A stretch of DNA of 64,000 bases from Leishmania martiniquensis (taxonomy: Eukaryota; Euglenozoa; Kinetoplastea; Trypanosomatida; Trypanosomatidae), in contig NC_090164.1 of the NCBI RefSeq assembly GCF_017916325.1, forward strand, positions 283,001 through 347,000, written 5' to 3'. The position numbers were made by a program, and so were the translations under genes. The notes under the pieces are model-generated. The model made no database searches and was not told the DNA's origin. It saw nothing but the letters and a program-made list of their open reading frames with translations. Shown here piece after piece: positions 1-9,256 of the stretch. Each line of letters opens with the position of its first letter. Positions within the stretch are counted from its first letter, which is position 1.

Positions 1-2201
1 GCACCTCCCGTCATCACTGCAGAGAGGGTGCTCGAGTTGGATAGCTGCCGAAGCTGCTCCTGCACCTGCTGCTTCAGCCGCCGCTGGTCACGGATAATAC
101 CCTGGACCATCTCCTTCAGGGAACGGTACGACGAGACACACAGGGCCCAAGGACTCCCGTCCATCACGTGGAGCTCCTCCATCTGGCCACGCGCCGTTTG
201 GTCAAAGCGGCCGCAGCCGCCAGCCGTGCCGTCAGTGGAGCCGCTGGCAAACAACTTCGTCCCCAGCTCTGACAAGTACAGGATTTCCTCCTGCGTGAAG
301 GCGTGCCGGTCCCGCCGGGCCTTCTCCTCAAGAACGGACAAGACATCGCTCACCACAGATGTGTAAAGGTCCTCACTACCACAGTTCTCCAGCAGCGGCA
401 GCACGTGACGCACCACCACCTGGAGGCTCATCGAGGACCTGTTCACGAGGCCGCTCCTCTCCAGTGCGAGCAGCGCCTCTGTTACACTGCGGTCCACAAG
501 GCGCTTGAAATGAATTTCGCACGCCGCGCTCGTCACCATCTCTCGTAGCAGCCATGTTGTCAGCTCCGGTAGCTGCGGGCTTGCCGCCCCGATTAGTGAT
601 CGCTCGGCCAGCCCGTACACGTGCCTCAGCACCTCGTCGCACAAAGTGAGAAGGGCTTCGTGAACGGGGGAGGGAGGCGTGGGTGAGTGGTTCGATTCAC
701 GAGATGTAGTCTGGTCGCCCTCTCGCGGCGCCGCGAGGCGCCTGCGCAGCTGAATTATCTTACTTGCCGCCTCGAAGGCGGCCATGGGCAGCAGCGGCTT
801 CGCATTGGCAGGGTCCAGAGTGGAAGAGGCGGTCGAAGACGACGCCCGCGCCGAGAGTGACGGTGCCGTGGGTGCAGGCGGCACCTCTGTATTTGCCATT
901 AACGTGTAGCGCAGAAGCAGCGAAAGAAGAAGGACGTGCCGCAAGGCAAGCGAATCACCGCACGGCGCTCCGCCGTCAGGGGCGGGCAGACACGGTGTGG
1001 ATGCGCTGGTCGCCAGCGCCTGCGCGAGCTGTTGCGGCTGCAGCTGACGCGCGAGAGCCCCCCAAAACTCGCCAGAGGGAACCGACTCTCCTGCGCCAGC
1101 CGAAGCTGCACCGATAGCAGCGATAGCGGCAATGTCAGCCATCGCCACGTCGATGTGTCGCTCCTCCATACGCGCGAGGATGTGCTGAATGTCTTCCATT
1201 GTCGGAGGAGGTACAAGAGGCTTCGGCGTTCGCGCCGCGCCCGACGTGCTGAGGGGTGCATCGGCGTTGGCAACGTCACCCTGAGAGAAACCATCAGCGG
1301 CAGCACCGCCCAGCGCGGCAGCTTGCATGCGCAGCTGTTGCTGCTGTACCGACCACATGACAAACAAAGCACGCAGTGATGGCGCACGCGCGTAGCAGTC
1401 GCGGTGCTCCATCGCCGCCGACTCCTCCTGCAGCCACTTGATTCGGTTATCCTCATCTGCGCTCAGCAGCAGGCGTGCCACATACGCGGTCGCAGCGGGG
1501 AGGGGTGTGCCTGAGGCAGCCAAAGCTGCCTCTTCACTGCAGTCCTCCGCGTGCTCTTGTACCACGGCCTGTAAGTCGTCGCATGTCAAAACCACCCTTG
1601 GCGTGGTGGCCGTGCCGCCCAGGATTCGTTCATACAGATCCTCGCCAATGGTGGCGCACAGCAGCCGCTCAACGCTGGCGAGCTTCAGCGACCACAGAAA
1701 GTCATCTCGCGCCCGCCACACGCCCTCCTCCGCGGAAGACGACGAGGCAAACGTAGGGAGCGGTGCAGTGGACGAAGGAGCGCGAGAAGGCACTGCTGGG
1801 TAGAAGAGTGCACTGCAGCAGCACAAACGGTTTTCACACGCGTCCAGTCTGTGATTCCTGCCGCGGTCGCACTGCGCCGCCTCAGTATTGTACGAGGAAG
1901 GGAACACCCCCGAAGCGCACCGGCCCACACGACACTGCCGGCTCCGCAGTACCGAAAATGGCGATCGACGATGACTGCGGTACTCAGCGCTGCTTCTAGT
2001 GCTTCGCGGAGTCTCCGAGGACTCAGCCGGTGAGTGCGAAGGATCATGCCCTCTCTCCTCACTGCCATCCTCCTGCGGTGGAGGCCATGTGAAGGAGGAA
2101 GGGTAATCGTACGCCCCCAGGCCTTTGAAGCGAACAGAGATGGATGCGCCAACGGTGACGGCGGGGCCTTGTGCAAGTCGAGTGCGATGGAGCATACTCA
2201 T
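1..2201 (-). CDS. Large hypothetical protein, partial (C-terminus off the left edge)
   Basis: Translating the minus strand from the ATG at 2201 (a second in-frame ATG is at 2195) gives an uninterrupted frame of 733 codons that leaves the window without a stop. I checked the whole frame by hand and saw no stop codon. The protein starts MSMLHRTRLAQG. It has a low-complexity middle and a more ordered C-terminal part with several leucine-rich amphipathic stretches (for example VRHVLPLLENC) and a charged, coiled-coil-like segment near the edge (IIRDQRRLKQQVQEQL). I do not recognise a family. It is the last gene seen of the minus-strand array, downstream of the FG-nucleoporin gene. The existence of a coding region is well supported by the open frame; the function is unknown. 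Confidence 0.8.
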   Translation of the reverse strand, partial: MSMLHRTRLAQGPAVTVGASISVRFKGLGAYDYPSSFTWPPPQEDGSEERGHDPSHSPAESSETPRSTRSSAEYRSHRRSPFSVLRSRQCRVGRCASGVFPSSYNTEAAQCDRGRNHRLDACENRLCCCSALFYPAVPSRAPSSTAPLPTFASSSSAEEGVWRARDDFLWSLKLASVERLLCATIGEDLYERILGGTATTPRVVLTCDDLQAVVQEHAEDCSEEAALAASGTPLPAATAYVARLLLSADEDNRIKWLQEESAAMEHRDCYARAPSLRALFVMWSVQQQQLRMQAAALGGAAADGFSQGDVANADAPLSTSGAARTPKPLVPPPTMEDIQHILARMEERHIDVAMADIAAIAAIGAASAGAGESVPSGEFWGALARQLQPQQLAQALATSASTPCLPAPDGGAPCGDSLALRHVLLLSLLLRYTLMANTEVPPAPTAPSLSARASSSTASSTLDPANAKPLLPMAAFEAASKIIQLRRRLAAPREGDQTTSRESNHSPTPPSPVHEALLTLCDEVLRHVYGLAERSLIGAASPQLPELTTWLLREMVTSAACEIHFKRLVDRSVTEALLALERSGLVNRSSMSLQVVVRHVLPLLENCGSEDLYTSVVSDVLSVLEEKARRDRHAFTQEEILYLSELGTKLFASGSTDGTAGGCGRFDQTARGQMEELHVMDGSPWALCVSSYRSLKEMVQGIIRDQRRLKQQVQEQLRQLSNSSTLSAVMTGG

Positions 2202-3093
2202 CTCGACGATGTCCGTTCCCGCTACAATGCGGGTCTGTGTCTGTGCGTGCGTGCTTGTTGCCGTTATTTTTCGTCGGAGACATGCGTGAGGGGTGTACGC
2301 CGTGTGAAAGGGTTCAGAGAGGAGAGGAAGGGGTTCTACGATGTACGTGCGTCCAAGCGCGAGATGGACAAGAGCGTGATGCGCAGAAGCAGATGTTTCA
2401 GTGGATGGGTAGAGCACACATACACATAAACATACCACCAGCACACGATGGTAGTGGCGGTTGCAGATCTGTGTGTGTGTGTGCGTGCGTGTGTCCGAGG
2501 CGCTCCCTCGTCTCTACCCCTCGGGAGATCCCCACTGAAGCTATGTGCACACGTGGTGTATGTGTAAGAGAGGCAAGAGAAGCCCATAGGTGGAAGAAAT
2601 GACATGAAAAAGGGGGCGAGGCGGGAGAGGTACACCAGAGAAACAAAAGAGCTGTGGCCCTGAGGAGACACACACTCGGAGATGGGGACTACAACGACCC
2701 TGAACGACACCTCCACGCACCCCCCGTCTTCGCGGAGTCGCCCGTGCACCTGCGCAAAGCCACTTGCCACTGCACCAGCTTGCCTGCTCGACTTCGAGTG
2801 AGGGGCTTTGCTCTATAGAGACGTTGCGTCTCGACCGCACATCACTGCGGCTGTGTGGCGGGGCGTCGAGTGATCGAGCGTTGCCGCCCCGAAGATGTGC
2901 GGATCTGCACACGGTCTTCCCTTCAGCTCTGGCCTTCCGTCCTTCCTTAACACTGCCGCTCTCTCGCGACATATTGCAGTTACCGGCCTCCCATTTCCAC
3001 CCTCTCCCCGTCTGGCCTCACACCTCCCAACAAAGGCGCAGACGAGGGAGGGACGATGCGCTGGAAGACGCCATTGCACGCACGATTCGGCTT
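2202..3093. other. Intergenic region with TG microsatellite
   Basis: This stretch lies between the nucleoporin stop and the start of the partial left-edge gene. It holds a TG-rich microsatellite at about 2471-2494 and purine-rich runs on the plus strand around 2300-2340 and 2570-2645. On the transcribed minus strand these are pyrimidine tracts that could serve trans-splicing of the downstream gene. No credible gene was seen. Confidence 0.6.
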
Positions 3094-4980
3094 TCAACGG
3101 GCCCGCCGAGATGGGCGATCGTCGCTGCCACCAGTTCCAGACTTGCCAGGTGCCATCCCAAACCCCGCGCCTGTAGCTGCAGCACCGCCACCCAAGTTGA
3201 AGGCAGTTGGTGCACCCCCAGCAACCGCAGGGCCCATGGCTGGTGCGGAGGGGGGTGCTCCAGTAGCAGCAGGGGCCGAGGCAGTCCCAAAGCCCCCAGC
3301 GGCTGGTGCAGCCCCAAAGCCCGTGGCCGCTGGTGCAGCCGCACCGAAGCTAAAGCCACCTCCCGCACCACCACCCGCCGGTGCTACAGCAGCTGTCGCA
3401 GGAGCACCGAATCCACCAGCGGTCGCCGCTCCAGTTGTGCCAGCGGTAGAGGCTGCCCCGAAGACAGCACCACCGGAAGCCATGCCGAAGCCTCCGCCCA
3501 GCGCAGAGGTGGCGCTTCCCCCAAGCCCGGTAGTCGGGGCAGCACCGCCCATGGTGGTGTTCGCAGCCGATGCCACGGCAGGCGGCTGCTGTGGAATCGA
3601 AGGAATGTCAAAGTACGCCGACGACGATGCCCGACGGAACAGAGCCACCCCGTTGCGCTGTTGCTCGGTATCTGCGAAGAGTACGTCCGCCTCCGCCTGC
3701 CCGTACTGACGCGTGAAGAGCTCGCGGGCGACGTTGGCGCGACTGTGCAGATGCGCCGCCACACATGAGGAATCCCGTAGCTGGTTAAACTCGTACACAA
3801 GGGCGGCGTTGATTTGTGCAATGGCATCGTTTGGGATGACGCTGCTGCTGTGATGGCCGTGACCGCCACTCACGCCGGCGCCGTGCAGTCGACGACCAGG
3901 AGGCACGAGCGTTGCCTTCAGTTCAGCGAGAGCGCTGCTAACGTAGTCCATGCGACGGCTCAGCTCCTCGACCAGTGCCACAAAGGGAGAGGCAGCGCCG
4001 TTGCTCACAGCTGGGCGATACGCGCAGCCACGGGAGCTCCTTCCACTGTCCGCCAGCAAAGACGGCAGTCCTCGCTCCAGCAGCGGCTCCCACACGTGCC
4101 GCTCGTAGTCGCGAATGTTCGACTCCAACTTCTCGAGACGCTGTAGCTGACGGCCCGCCTGTTCTTCATGTTGGTTGCAGTGCACCGCGACAAGTTCGAC
4201 GGCATGGTTGCCGTCTCCCTTCAGCGCTGCCATCTGGGTAAGGAGCTGCCGATAGCTAGAGGAAGGTGCCGTGACAGAAGAGCTTCCGGCAATGCTGGTG
4301 GCAGCCGCGCCGGCCGCTGAGTCGGCATCATCGGACTCGTTGAAGTACAGATACACCTTCTTAGCTGCGTCCCGCTCCGCATGCATGAAACTGCGCAGCT
4401 CCATCAGGTGCTGCTGCAGCGGCTGCGGCAGCGTCTCGAAGCGGACCTGCTCCGTCACCCGAGAGAAGTCGATGTCGCGTCCCCAGCTGGTGGCATAGCC
4501 GGGGCCCTTGATTCCTGGGTATGGGTACAGCTGAGCCGTCGGTGCAGCAAGGGCAGCAGGAGCGGATACACTCCCAAAGCCGCTCGTCATGCCAAAGCCG
4601 CCACCGCGGCCGACGCCGAAGCCAGAGGTTGCCGTGGAGCTGAACCCTCCGCCCGTGCCAAAGCCACCAGCAGAGGCAGGTGCGGTGCCAAATCCTGTGG
4701 CTGCGGCGGCCCCGAGGCCACCAGTGGAGGCAGGTGTGGTACCGAACCCACCAGCGAAGGCAGGTGCGGTACCAAATCCTGTGGCTGCGGCGGCCCCGAG
4801 GCCACCAGTGGAGGCAGGTGTGGTACCGAAGCCGCCAGTCGTCGCGGTGGTTGCGGTCGCTGAACCGCTGGTGCCAAAGCCTCCGAAGCCACGACCGTTA
4901 CTCGCTGGAGGTGGTGCGCCAGCTCCAGTACCCATCGATGGGGTCGCGCCAGCCCCCGTCCCAAAGCCGCCAAACGACAT
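3094..4980 (-). CDS. FG-repeat nucleoporin, Nup58-like layout
   Basis: This 628-residue protein starts at MSFGGFGTG. An upstream extension in the same frame is possible, but the FG array begins at this ATG. The N-terminal 160 or so residues are glycine/alanine-rich with many GFG and FGG repeats. A non-repetitive centre of about 300 residues contains charged, helix-forming segments (for example MELRSFMHAERDAAKKV and the QLQRLEKLESNIRDYERHV region). The C-terminus returns to FG repeats. FG arrays on both sides of a coiled-coil centre is the layout of Nup58/p45 of the central Nup62 complex in other eukaryotes. FG repeats bind transport receptors in the pore channel. The FG-nucleoporin call is solid; the Nup58 assignment is inference from layout. 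A tandem duplication is visible in the N-terminal repeats (4670-4830). Confidence 0.8.
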   Translation of the reverse strand: MSFGGFGTGAGATPSMGTGAGAPPPASNGRGFGGFGTSGSATATTATTGGFGTTPASTGGLGAAAATGFGTAPAFAGGFGTTPASTGGLGAAAATGFGTAPASAGGFGTGGGFSSTATSGFGVGRGGGFGMTSGFGSVSAPAALAAPTAQLYPYPGIKGPGYATSWGRDIDFSRVTEQVRFETLPQPLQQHLMELRSFMHAERDAAKKVYLYFNESDDADSAAGAAATSIAGSSSVTAPSSSYRQLLTQMAALKGDGNHAVELVAVHCNQHEEQAGRQLQRLEKLESNIRDYERHVWEPLLERGLPSLLADSGRSSRGCAYRPAVSNGAASPFVALVEELSRRMDYVSSALAELKATLVPPGRRLHGAGVSGGHGHHSSSVIPNDAIAQINAALVYEFNQLRDSSCVAAHLHSRANVARELFTRQYGQAEADVLFADTEQQRNGVALFRRASSSAYFDIPSIPQQPPAVASAANTTMGGAAPTTGLGGSATSALGGGFGMASGGAVFGAASTAGTTGAATAGGFGAPATAAVAPAGGGAGGGFSFGAAAPAATGFGAAPAAGGFGTASAPAATGAPPSAPAMGPAVAGGAPTAFNLGGGAAATGAGFGMAPGKSGTGGSDDRPSRRAR

Positions 4981-6552
4981 TGTGAAGATCTGTCGCAGTG
5001 AAGAGGCAGCAGCTCCCCCTAGGGACCCGGCCAGTTCGCGCGCACTTGACTCGACTGCCAAAAGGGTCGCGGACGGCTCAAAGCAAACCTGTGCGACCTA
5101 TAGCTTCCTCTGTTGTGACTTGACAGCGCCCACGCACTGGCACTAGTCCCCTTCTTGCGAGTCTCCACGAAGCGCCCAATTCGATTGGAGTTTTCGTGGC
5201 CACCTCTCTTTGTCACCGCAGACTATCGCCGCAGCCCGGTGTCGCCACGAGAGAGCAAGCCGGCGTGGCTGTATCTGCGTATGTGCGCCGGAGCTTTTGC
5301 GTGTACGTGGAGGTTCCGCGATGATGCTGCGGAGCGTGCGCGGGGTCTGCCGGAAGAGGGAGGTAGAGGTTTGTGCACAGAATGCGCTGCAGGGTCACAC
5401 GCAAGCCTCAGCTCTTCCTTGCCAGCAAACGCGGTTTGCTTTCGTTCTGACGAGCCCAAAGACAATCACGCGCGCGCGCTCCCCGATGAATATCGCCCCT
5501 GGCGAGAGTAGAAGCAAGGAGCTACTGTGTGCCGACGTGAGCAGCCGCGCCGCAGTCGTGGTGATGCGCACATGAGCGAAAGAAGAGGGACAGAAGCACC
5601 AGCACGAGGAGGAGGAGGGAGAGAGGGTGCACGAATCCACGGAGGCGAAGGCAGAATGTGGGATTGGAGGAAGGGATCGTCCATTCGCTGGCTTGCAGGA
5701 GGTGAAGCAATACAACTGTCCGCGTCGCGCCGCAGGAGGTGAAGCAATACAACTGTCCGCGTCGCGCCGCAGGAGGTTACAGGAAGCGTCGCAGCGCGAG
5801 AGGGAGCGCTCGGCACATGCCAGTGATAGGGAAAGCAGCAGAGCGTGTCGCTGAATGCGAGATGAACGTCCGCTGCTCACAAATGCACTAAGGATGGGGT
5901 GGCGGGCGAAGGCGCTTTGTTGACCCGAACGCTTGCGAGTTTCTTGTCTCCGTGGCTGCTGTTGTGGTATGTGAGCGGGGGGAGGTGGCAGGCTTACGAG
6001 AAAGGCCACACACGTCGCCCTGTGCACAAACGTTGACTCAGGCGCGCAAGCGCATGTTTCTATGATCACAGCGGGCAAAGAGCGAAGGAACGCGCATGCG
6101 AAGGGATAAATATGCCCAGCCTTCCCTAAGAGAGAATGTGATGCGCATAGCGAAGCGAAACTCACACTCGCGGGCACCGCTGTGATGTTGGCGCCGGTGT
6201 CTCCGCACCGACGCACGCAGGCAAGCCAGCGGCCGATTAGCTTCAAAGAGTCCCCACCCTTCACACCTATGCTTCCCTCTTCACCAGAATGGGGGGTCAG
6301 TTGATGCCTACGTGTACGGAAGGGAAAGCGACAAGGAATAAAGATCGGCCACTTCTATTGGTTGTGTCTATTGTTTTGGGGGAGGGAGGAAGGGAGGGGG
6401 GGCCATGTGTGAATTAGGCAAAGGGGCGGAGTAATATGTCCCTTCCAGCCCTCTGCAGATGACGGCTAGTGATGGCGCCCCCCCACACACACACATACAC
6501 ACACTCGCAAATCCCAAGCAGCACGTTGGTCGCTAACGCGAAGGAAGTGTGC
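4981..6552. other. Intergenic region with short tandem duplication and G-run
   Basis: About 1.6 kb between the HYLS1-like stop and the nucleoporin start. It contains a 37 bp direct tandem duplication at 5695-5768, a G-quadruplex-capable run on the plus strand at 6376-6402, and a CA microsatellite at 6483-6505. No supported gene was seen; the overlapping open frames are low-complexity or run against the array. Confidence 0.6.
5695..5777. repeat. 37 bp tandem duplication
   Basis: Two exact copies of a 37 bp unit (5695-5731 and 5732-5768) are followed by a 9 bp partial third copy (gcaggaggt). The unit begins gcaggaggtgaagcaataca. It lies in the untranslated region between two minus-strand genes, probably in the 3' UTR of the HYLS1-like mRNA or the 5' side of the nucleoporin mRNA. 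Confidence 0.9.
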
Positions 6553-8319
6553 CTACCCGGTCCAGCCTGCGCAACTCAGCAGTGCGTTTCGCACATCCCA
6601 TGCGGCACTTCTCGCTGAAGTGCTACGGCGGCGTTCCTGCAGCTCCCACTGATCCCGGTAGTACTGCGCCAATCGTACCCGATCGGCTTTGGCCTTGGCC
6701 GGCAGCGTGCTCATCTGTCTCTCACTTGCCAGCCCGGCTCTCGGTCGCACGAGTGTGCCGATCAGAGGGTGCATAGCAGGAACACCCCGGTCACTCGTGG
6801 GCCGCGCCCGCGCCGTCTGCTGGACTTGCCGAGCCGCATCGAGCTGGCGGGCTTGACAGCACGACCGGGCAATCGCACGGCGGTCGTACTTGTCATTGCT
6901 ATTCGCGGCCACTCGAGACGCGCCTACGATACGAAGATCCTGCGCTTCTCGATGCGGGTGCCGGCACTGTGCAGCGTTGAAATTGCAGCGGATGCAGCCA
7001 ACGGCTCCACGAGGTGCGAAGATGCCACACGTTGGAACGAATGCGGGCGATTTCGATCTAGGGAAGGCGCGTCGCATGGTTGAGGATGTTGCCGCGCGAG
7101 TCGCGTGATAGGGCGGTCGATCTCCTGAGCGATTGATGCGCTCAGAAAGCCCTCTTGAGCGTTCCCCTTGAGCCTGCGCCGCAGCACCAGTGCCCCTCTC
7201 ACGGAGCAGCTTGCAGGAGGAGGTTGGGTGCTCACCATCTGTGCGGATGAAGGCGGAGCAGCTGGAAGATGTCGCTCCATCGCTGCTTGAGATGAAAGAC
7301 TCGCTGTCTTCTGCCTTTCTTGGCACGCGAGAGGCGCCTTCGCTCTGCGCCAACTGTGGCTGTGCGGTGATATCATCGCACAATGCTGCACGTGCAGCTT
7401 CGCAGTCGTCGTCCACGGCGCGCACGCTGCCCGTAGCCGAGTGCGGAAAAGCGTGGCCTTCGCCGACGGGCAGCCCTGGCGGCAGCAGCAGCGGCGCCGC
7501 CGAAGATGGAGCCTTGGTGCGTGAGTTCGGCGTCCGCCGCTGGAGTACTGAGGATAGGATGAATGCACGGTACTCGCGCATCCACTGCGCCAGAATGGCG
7601 CGCTCGGCGGCAGGGAGCTCAGCACGCCCAGCAGCCGACGTTGCCGCGGCCCTAGAGGGTGTGGGCGAAGATGCGCCTGAGGCAAAAACAACCGCACTGT
7701 CCCCCGTGGCTGCCTCTGGGACGGTGTCTGCGACTATTGTTCGCGGAGGCGCAGACGACGAGGAAGTGGAGGAAGAGAAAGAAGAGGACGGCGGAGCGGC
7801 ACCGGCGGCAGCAGCAGTGACAGGAGACGACTTGCATGGATGGCTGGCGTCAGCGTTGCTGTGCTTGCTCTCATGAAGGTCTGAGCGCGTATCTGGGGTA
7901 ATCGGATCGGCGGTCGCAGGAGCAGCGGTGGGGGTGTGAACAGCAGATTCAGCAGGCGTGCTGGCGACGAGGCGGAACTGTCCTATCTCGGCCATCTCTG
8001 ATGGGGCCGAAGAAGCCGAGGTGGCGGCGGAGGGACCGGACGCGCGGCTTGGCTTCTTGACTGAGGAGATGGACGTGGGCGCGGTGGAGGAGGCACTGCT
8101 GCTCGTTGAGAATGGCAAACAGTAGACGCTCATATCCCCCATCATAGCCGCCACCGTTCGTTCATCAAAGCCCATCTGCTGCAGCGTCGCGCGCACGATG
8201 TCGGCATCTACGCCGTCTGTGACTACCCGGCGCTCCAGGTAGTCGGTGTAGGCCTCCTCAGTCGACGTCAGCATTGTCAAGACGAGAAACAGTGCGGAGG
8301 ATGTACCAGGTGCACGCAT
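6553..8319 (-). CDS. HYLS1-like centriole/cilium protein (putative)
   Basis: A 588-residue protein. The long middle is serine/alanine-rich and disordered. The informative part is the last 40 residues: KADRVRLAQYYRDQW, then after a short gap SAAWDVRNALL. This matches the two halves of the conserved C-terminal box of HYLS1 as I know it from animals (a KTDRV...Y...W block followed by LRWGVR). HYLS1 is a centriolar protein needed to build the ciliary transition zone, which suits a flagellate. The N-terminal part (YLERRVVTDGVDADIVRATLQQMGF) is predicted helical. Two starts are possible: ATG 8319 (used) or ATG 8274. The gene is well supported. The HYLS1 identity rests on a short motif and would need a profile search. 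Confidence 0.6.
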   Translation of the reverse strand: MRAPGTSSALFLVLTMLTSTEEAYTDYLERRVVTDGVDADIVRATLQQMGFDERTVAAMMGDMSVYCLPFSTSSSASSTAPTSISSVKKPSRASGPSAATSASSAPSEMAEIGQFRLVASTPAESAVHTPTAAPATADPITPDTRSDLHESKHSNADASHPCKSSPVTAAAAGAAPPSSSFSSSTSSSSAPPRTIVADTVPEAATGDSAVVFASGASSPTPSRAAATSAAGRAELPAAERAILAQWMREYRAFILSSVLQRRTPNSRTKAPSSAAPLLLPPGLPVGEGHAFPHSATGSVRAVDDDCEAARAALCDDITAQPQLAQSEGASRVPRKAEDSESFISSSDGATSSSCSAFIRTDGEHPTSSCKLLRERGTGAAAQAQGERSRGLSERINRSGDRPPYHATRAATSSTMRRAFPRSKSPAFVPTCGIFAPRGAVGCIRCNFNAAQCRHPHREAQDLRIVGASRVAANSNDKYDRRAIARSCCQARQLDAARQVQQTARARPTSDRGVPAMHPLIGTLVRPRAGLASERQMSTLPAKAKADRVRLAQYYRDQWELQERRRSTSARSAAWDVRNALLSCAGWTG

Positions 8320-9256
8320 TCGAGCAGCGCGCAGTGTCCTTCGTGCTTAGAATCTATGCGCCCGAGCGCCACTCGGCGAGTGAAAGCGGCAGCGACGCTA
8401 ATGTGTGCGTGGGCTGTATGTATGTGGCTGTGTGCGTCTGCGTGTGGGAAGGTCCTTTACACGCCGACCTGTAGAGGGGTGGGGAGGGAGGGGGGAAAGG
8501 TTCTCTGCGCCGAGGCACACGCCTCGATACTACGAAATTCAGCCTCTTCAAGGGGTGCTGCCCCGCGCAGCGCTGAAGCAGAGAAGCACAGCCCCCCCTT
8601 TTATTGCGCAGCCGCCTGATCAAGTGTTTTTCTCGTCTGGTGCGCTGTCAGGAGAGTGTGCGCAAGACGAGGCAAAAGGGAGGAAGTGAGGCAGACGGCA
8701 AAGGTCCGCGGCCGCGCCTGTTCGTGGCAAGCATGCATCCGCATGGACAGGAATAAAGACAGCGTGAGATATGTGCAGTGATGAGGAAACGTTGTGAGAC
8801 ACTTAACTTGATGCATCATGAGAGCCGTCGCCTTTTTTTTAGACACCGGGCCCTCTCGTGCGCCTTCTCTTCAGCGATCACGCGTAAAGCTCATGTGGTG
8901 GGGAGGAGGAGGGAGGGGGGTCAAATGAAAAGGGAGGCGCTGATGCCGTACTCATCCCGCACGCGTGCTCCCGTGCGGCGGTGCTCACGCTGCCCCATCT
9001 CCCACCTCAGCTTCACCCAGAGCCTCCTGCTACGCTGCACATGGCACAGGGCCGGTCTCTCACTCGTAGTTGCGTATTGTGCTTCAAACGCTCGCCTTCC
9101 CTTTGAGGAGGAGGGGGGAGAAAGCATTAGGAAAGATGTGAGCGCGCCGCTTTTCACGTTGGTTAGCGTCGACGGAGATCGCAAAAGGAAAGAGGGGAAG
9201 GCGGTGGGCGGTGGAGCCTTTGTCGCATTGGGGCCGCTGTGGCACCAATCGCACCG
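8320..9256. other. Intergenic region
   Basis: About 0.9 kb between the acidic unknown protein and the HYLS1-like gene. It contains G-rich runs on the plus strand (8474-8498 and about 8899-8921), which are C-rich pyrimidine tracts on the transcribed strand, and TG-rich sequence near 8401-8450. No gene was recognised. Confidence 0.55.

Noticed and set aside
899..1456. Short frames at 899-1456 and 1685-2176 as separate genes
   Set aside because: They are in other frames within the continuous 733-codon partial gene.
3056..3709. Plus-strand Pro/Ala-rich 217-codon frame
   Set aside because: It is antisense to the FG/GA repeats of the nucleoporin, which force a Pro/Ala/Pro reading on the other strand.
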